A stretch of 64,000 bases of DNA from CAZUMJ01 sp964621605. GTDB taxonomy: Bacteria > Actinomycetota > Acidimicrobiia > Acidimicrobiales > Iamiaceae. Positions 60,417 through 64,000 of this stretch are shown here, in pieces. The translations under genes and the position numbers were made by a program. The notes under the pieces are model-generated. The model had not been told where the DNA came from and made no database searches. It worked only from the letters and a program-made list of their open reading frames with translations. The first letter of the stretch is position 1, and each line of letters begins with the position of its first letter. The stretch covers positions 11,619-75,618 of the forward strand of contig CAZUMJ010000010.1 of assembly GCA_964621605.1 (NCBI GenBank), written 5' to 3'.

Positions 60417-61177
60417 GCGACGACGGCGAGCGGCCCTCCTCGGGAGCGGTCCAAGCTTCTTCCTCGGGCAGACCGGGTGGGGATGCACACGTCGAGTCGC
60501 CTCCGTTGGGCGGCTCGGGTGGCGTTGCACGTGAACGAGAGGGTGGCGGCGTCGGCAACGTCGTTGCACGTGAACGAGAGGGTGGCGGCGTCGGCAACGT
60601 CGTTGCGCACGACGGAGTGGTGTCGCGAGCGGCACGGACGTGGGGCCAGGGCGCGACGGTGTGGCTCACCGGCCTCTCCGGCTCCGGGAAGTCAACTGTT
60701 GCTGTCGAGCTCGAACGGCTCCTCGCCGGCGCCGGCCGCCCCGCGTACCGCCTCGACGGCGACAACCTCCGCCTCGGCCTGAACGGCGACCTGGGCTTCT
60801 CGGCAGAGGACCGGGCCGAGAACGTACGCCGGGTCGGCGAGGTCGCCTGCCTGTTCGCCGACGCAGGAGTGGTGGCGATCGTGCCCGTGATCAGCCCCTA
60901 CCGTGCCGGACGCGACGCGGCTCGGGCGCGGCACGACGCGGTCGGTGTGCCGTTCCTGGAGGTGTTCGTCGACACGCCCTTGGCGGAGTGCGAACGGCGC
61001 GACCCCAAGGGCCTCTACGCCAAGGCCAGGGCGGGAGAGTTGAAGGGCTTCACCGGCATCGACGACCCCTACGAGCCGCCGTCCCGACCGGAGGTGGCGT
61101 TGTCTGGGTCAGCCTCGCCGGCCCAGCACGCGGCACGTCTTCTCGAGTTGTTGGAGCGGGCCCGGCCATCGGCCTAG
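60413..61177 (+). CDS. cysC: Adenylylsulfate kinase CysC with repeat-bearing N-terminal extension
   Basis: The protein has 254 residues; typical APS kinases are ~200. The GTG start overlaps the cysN stop. The first ~70 residues are a low-complexity extension containing two identical 13-residue repeats (VAREREGGGVGNV), encoded by a perfect 39-bp tandem duplication. The kinase core begins at VWLTGLSGSGKSTVAVEL (Walker A, ~83-100), followed by LDGDNLRLGLNGDLGFS, DRAENVRRVGEVACLFADAG and the APS-binding lid KGLYAKARAGELKGFTGIDDPYEPP. It phosphorylates APS to PAPS, feeding sulfation or reductive assimilation. The extension may be a former CysN-CysC linker. Confidence 0.94.
   Translation: MSDDGERPSSGAVQASSSGRPGGDAHVESPPLGGSGGVAREREGGGVGNVVAREREGGGVGNVVAHDGVVSRAARTWGQGATVWLTGLSGSGKSTVAVELERLLAGAGRPAYRLDGDNLRLGLNGDLGFSAEDRAENVRRVGEVACLFADAGVVAIVPVISPYRAGRDAARARHDAVGVPFLEVFVDTPLAECERRDPKGLYAKARAGELKGFTGIDDPYEPPSRPEVALSGSASPAQHAARLLELLERARPSA
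60524..60601 (+). repeat. Perfect 39-bp tandem duplication in cysC
   Basis: The units at 60524-60562 and 60563-60601 are identical and in frame, each encoding 13 residues (VAREREGGGVGNV). The third copy begins GTTGC and then diverges. Confidence 0.93.
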
Positions 61178-61205
61178 CGCCGGGGCCGGTGCCCGCGCCG
61201 CAGAA

Positions 61206-62918
61206 CTAGCTGACCCGGACGGGGAAGCCAGTCACCGCCACGGGCGTGTTGGAGCTATCCCACGTGCCGTTACCGAGCGAGTGCGCACCCCAGCACGAGG
61301 CGGTGCCCGACGCGCGTACCGCGCAGACCTCGGCGGACCCGGAGCTGACGGCGGTGGCGTCGGTGATACCGGTCACGGTGCCGTTGGTGGTGGCGCCGTT
61401 GCCGAGTTGGCCGCTCGAGTTGTCGCCCCAGCAGGAGATGGTGCCGGTGGCGTGGACGGCACACGCGGTGGCAGGGCCGGCAGATATGGCAACGGCGTCG
61501 CTGAAGCCACCGGTCGGTACCGGCGTGCTCACGAACACGGGCCCCGTGCCATCGGAGGGGGGGAGCCCCGGCACGATGCCCCAGCACGAGACGCTCCCGC
61601 CGGCGCGCAGCGCGCACGAGTACTGGTCGCTGGAGCTGATGGCGGTGGCGTCGGTGATGCCCGACACCGTGACCGGGGTGAGGGACTCGCCGCCGGGGTT
61701 GCCGTCGCCGAGTTGCCCGTACTGGTCGTTGCCCCAGCAGGAGACAGCGCCCGTGGCGTGCAGGGCGCACGAGTTGGTGTCGCCAGTGGAGACGGCGGTG
61801 GCGTCGGTGATGCCGGGGACCGTCACCGGGCTCGAGGCGTTCGTCTTGGTCCCGTCGCCGACCTGCCCGTTGGAGTTGGCGCCCCAGCACGAGACGGTGC
61901 CGGTGGCGTGCACCGCACACACGGTGTGGCTCTCGGCCGTGATGGCGGTGGCATCGGTGATGCCGGTGACCTTCACGGGCGTGTCTGAGGTGGTGGCGGT
62001 CGAACCGGTGCCGAGCTCGCCGTTGTAGTTGGAGCCCCAGCACGTGATGGAGCCGGAGGTGTGCAGCGCACACGCGTTCACGGCACCGACGGTGATCGCC
62101 GTGGTCGGGGTGGAGTCGGCGTAGTCCCAGGTGTTGACCGGCGTCGCCGAGTTGCCGCCGCTGAAGTCACCGAGTTGCCCGAACTGGTCGCTACCCCAGC
62201 ATGCGACGGAGCCGTCGGATCGCAGCGCGCAGCCGCCGTTCCCACCCACACCGATCGCCGTTGGCGTTGTGAGGGCGAGCGTTTCGACGTTCACGGTCGT
62301 CCCGTCGGCCACCGTGAACGGCGTTGGGCTTGCGCCCCCGATGTGTACGACCTTGTTGGCGGCGACGTCGAGCAGTGCGACGTGGTAGGTGCCGCCGTGT
62401 GCGACCGGCAAGGAGAACGTGCCGTTGGTGGTGTAGCCGGCCGTCACGAGGCTGCCCGCGGTGTCTTCGAGGCCGACAAGCTGCCCGTCGACTGCGGTCC
62501 CGTCGGTAGTGGTGACGTACCCGGTCACGCTTGTGGTCGTCGACAGCGTGGTGGTGATGACCACCTGTGGCGCCCCGCCACCCACCTGGATGGTGGTGGC
62601 ATCAGCCGCAGTTGTGGAGAGGCCGCTCCCGGTCCACCACTGACCGTCGATCGACACCACGTAGGTGCCGTCGGGAAGGGTCGCCGACGTGAACCCGAAC
62701 TGACCGGTGAAGTCAGTGGTGGTGGACGCGACGGGTGTCGCGTCTGTGGTTGCGCCGAAGGCGGCGACGGTGACCTGGCCGGCGCCTTGGCCGTTGCTCG
62801 TCGACACGGTTCCCGACAGAACAGTCGGTGCCGGGGTGCACGCACTCAACCCCACCGTGGCGAGCACCACCGTCGCCAAGACCGCGCACGACCGCGCGAA
62901 CGAACGTGTACCCCGCAT
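61206..62918 (-). CDS. RCC1-repeat lipoprotein
   Basis: The protein has 570 residues; the ATG at 62918 fits the GAGAGGTGG ribosome site better than the GTG at 62927. A lipoprotein signal peptide ends in VGLSAC (Cys ~27), so the mature protein should be lipid-anchored outside the membrane. Carboxypeptidase-regulatory-like beta modules occupy ~35-210. From ~220 to the end there are about seven RCC1-type blades, each with the GxxHxCALxxxGxxxCWGxNxxGQLG pattern (for example CALRSDGSVACWGSDQFGQLG). RCC1 blades form a beta-propeller. A binding or adhesion role is inferred. A second RCC1 gene follows upstream on the same strand. Confidence 0.9.
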   Translation of the reverse strand: MRGTRSFARSCAVLATVVLATVGLSACTPAPTVLSGTVSTSNGQGAGQVTVAAFGATTDATPVASTTTDFTGQFGFTSATLPDGTYVVSIDGQWWTGSGLSTTAADATTIQVGGGAPQVVITTTLSTTTSVTGYVTTTDGTAVDGQLVGLEDTAGSLVTAGYTTNGTFSLPVAHGGTYHVALLDVAANKVVHIGGASPTPFTVADGTTVNVETLALTTPTAIGVGGNGGCALRSDGSVACWGSDQFGQLGDFSGGNSATPVNTWDYADSTPTTAITVGAVNACALHTSGSITCWGSNYNGELGTGSTATTSDTPVKVTGITDATAITAESHTVCAVHATGTVSCWGANSNGQVGDGTKTNASSPVTVPGITDATAVSTGDTNSCALHATGAVSCWGNDQYGQLGDGNPGGESLTPVTVSGITDATAISSSDQYSCALRAGGSVSCWGIVPGLPPSDGTGPVFVSTPVPTGGFSDAVAISAGPATACAVHATGTISCWGDNSSGQLGNGATTNGTVTGITDATAVSSGSAEVCAVRASGTASCWGAHSLGNGTWDSSNTPVAVTGFPVRVS

Positions 62919-63032
62919 CTGTACCACCTCTCATGCCCGCTTCATGATCTGAACCGTCAGGAGCATCCGCCGAGATTCTCCTGGCACGGCCACCCTAGGC
63001 GGTCGTTGCGCGGCGCGCAGGTCGCGGCAGGG

Positions 63033-64000
63033 TCAGCCCCCGATGATCAGGTCCTGGAGCACCGGGGTGTCGAGAACCGACACCGGGGTTGGCGAGTCGG
63101 TTGTTGTGCCGTTGCCGAGTTCGCCGTGACCGTTGAAGCCCCAGCACGAGATCGTCCCCGTGGCCCGCACGGCGCAGGTCTGGTGCACCCCTGTGGCGAT
63201 GGCGGTGGCGTCATCGACTCCGGTGACCTCTGCGCGTTCGTCGGTCGAACCGCCACCGCCGAGCGCTCCGGTGGCGTTGGATCCCCAGCACACCACTCCT
63301 CCAGCGGACCGAAGCGCACAGGTGTGGACGGTTCCGGCGGCAACCGCGGTGGCGTCGGTGAGGTCGGCGACGGCTACGGGTGTGGATGAGTCTCCGCTGA
63401 CCTCGTTTCCGAGCTCGTTGTCAAAGTTGTACCCCCAGCAGGACACGGTTCCAGCGGCGTGCAGTGCGCACGTGTGGTTGTTGCCGGCGGTGATGGCGGT
63501 GGCGTCGGTGATGCCGGTGACCGCGACGGGTGCGGCTGAATCGGTTGTGGTGCCGTCGCCGAGTTGGCCATTGCTGTTCGAGCCCCAGCACACGATGTCG
63601 CCGGTGGCGTGCAGGGCGCAGGTGTATTCTCCGCCGGCGGTGATGGCGGTGGCGTCGGTGATGCCGGTGACCGCGACGGGTGCGGCTGAATCGGTTGTGG
63701 TGCCGTCGCCGAGCTGGCCGTTGCTGTTCGAGCCCCAGCAGGAGACGGTGCCGTCGCTGTGCAGGGCGCAGGTGTGGGTGCCGCCGGCGGTGATGGCGGT
63801 GGCGTCGGTGATGCCGGTGACGGTGACGGGCGTGGAGGAGCTGGTTGTGGTGCCGTCGCCGAGTTGCCCGGTGACGTTCGAGCCCCAGCATGAGATCGCC
63901 CCCGCGGCACTGAGTGCGCAGCCGTGCAGGCCGCCGATGGAGATGGCGGTGGCGTCGGTGATGCCGGTGACGGTGACGGGCGTGGAGGAGCTGGTGGTGG
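63033..64000 (-). CDS. RCC1-repeat protein, N-terminus beyond the window
   Basis: The frame is open from the stop at 63033 through the window end at 64000, so ~322 C-terminal residues are seen and the start lies outside. An internal GTG at 63593 is not the start. Six RCC1 blades are visible with CALHATG/VSCWGSNSNGQLGDGTTT motifs. The DNA shows a strict 150-base period at 63341, 63491, 63641, 63791 and 63941. The copies at 63491-63590 and 63641-63740 match at 98 of 100 bases, pointing to recent tandem expansion. It lies 114 bases from the start of the RCC1 lipoprotein gene; I see nothing else in that gap. Confidence 0.9.
   Translation of the reverse strand, partial: TTSSSTPVTVTGITDATAISIGGLHGCALSAAGAISCWGSNVTGQLGDGTTTSSSTPVTVTGITDATAITAGGTHTCALHSDGTVSCWGSNSNGQLGDGTTTDSAAPVAVTGITDATAITAGGEYTCALHATGDIVCWGSNSNGQLGDGTTTDSAAPVAVTGITDATAITAGNNHTCALHAAGTVSCWGYNFDNELGNEVSGDSSTPVAVADLTDATAVAAGTVHTCALRSAGGVVCWGSNATGALGGGGSTDERAEVTGVDDATAIATGVHQTCAVRATGTISCWGFNGHGELGNGTTTDSPTPVSVLDTPVLQDLIIGG
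63341..64000 (-). repeat. 150-bp tandem repeats encoding RCC1 blades
   Basis: The sequence TGATGGCGGTGGCGTCGGTG or a close variant recurs every 150 bases (63341, 63491, 63641, 63791, 63941). Each unit equals one 50-residue blade. Two units are 98% identical over 100 bases, well above what protein conservation alone requires. Confidence 0.85.

Overview
The window is high-GC bacterial DNA of actinobacterial type. Supporting signs are a NucS mismatch endonuclease, F420-linked LLM and PPOX-type oxidoreductases, PGWYPD/GWWQASD-type membrane proteins, a mycobacterial-style AarF kinase and frequent ATGA/GTGA start-stop overlaps. The gene set and the GWWQASDxKWYPPE motif suggest class Acidimicrobiia, but this is an inference without a database search. 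A 10-N gap at 30758-30767 shows that the sequence is a scaffolded assembly.

Region 1 (1-20902) is one co-directional type VII secretion (T7SS) locus. In order it encodes: a giant Ig-like/fibronectin-III protein (5' end outside the window), a MoxR ATPase, a DUF58 protein, a TgpA-like membrane protein whose transglutaminase triad is gone, and an EssC-type translocase (ubiquitin-like + FHA + two membrane helices + three FtsK-type ATPase domains). These are followed by a free WXG100 protein and three long proteins that carry a WXG100 header fused to a CHAP domain, an unknown domain and an alpha/beta-hydrolase. A small partner protein overlaps the second fusion, and two small membrane proteins close the locus. 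The layout suggests one translocase exporting interchangeable, header-tagged cell-wall or lipid enzymes. No EccB, EccD, EccE or mycosin is present inside the window.

Region 2 (20986-23577) is a complete IS21-family element (istA/istB) with 18-bp terminal inverted repeats and a 6-bp target duplication. It lies between the T7SS locus and the 3' remnant of an amidohydrolase gene.

Region 3 (23942-48972) is ordinary chromosome. It holds a small membrane protein, an acyl-CoA synthetase, a DUF2207 protein, a GH29-like/beta-helix fusion, an acyl-CoA dehydrogenase, sbcD-sbcC, a MarR regulator, an F420 LLM oxidoreductase-aldehyde dehydrogenase-DUF2142 run and a PPOX protein. These are followed by a nitronate monooxygenase, a GGR-type flavoprotein, a VanW protein, an SDR-MaoC pair and an amidohydrolase.

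Region 4 (49113-64000) holds a branched-chain-amino-acid-type ABC transporter whose two permeases and two ATPases are one polypeptide, with a coupled substrate-binding protein. It continues with nucS, an AarF kinase, cysQ divergent from a cysD-cysN-cysC sulfate-activation operon, and two RCC1-repeat secreted proteins, the second cut by the window end. No rRNA, tRNA or CRISPR array was recognised, and no gene-free stretch exceeds 300 bases.
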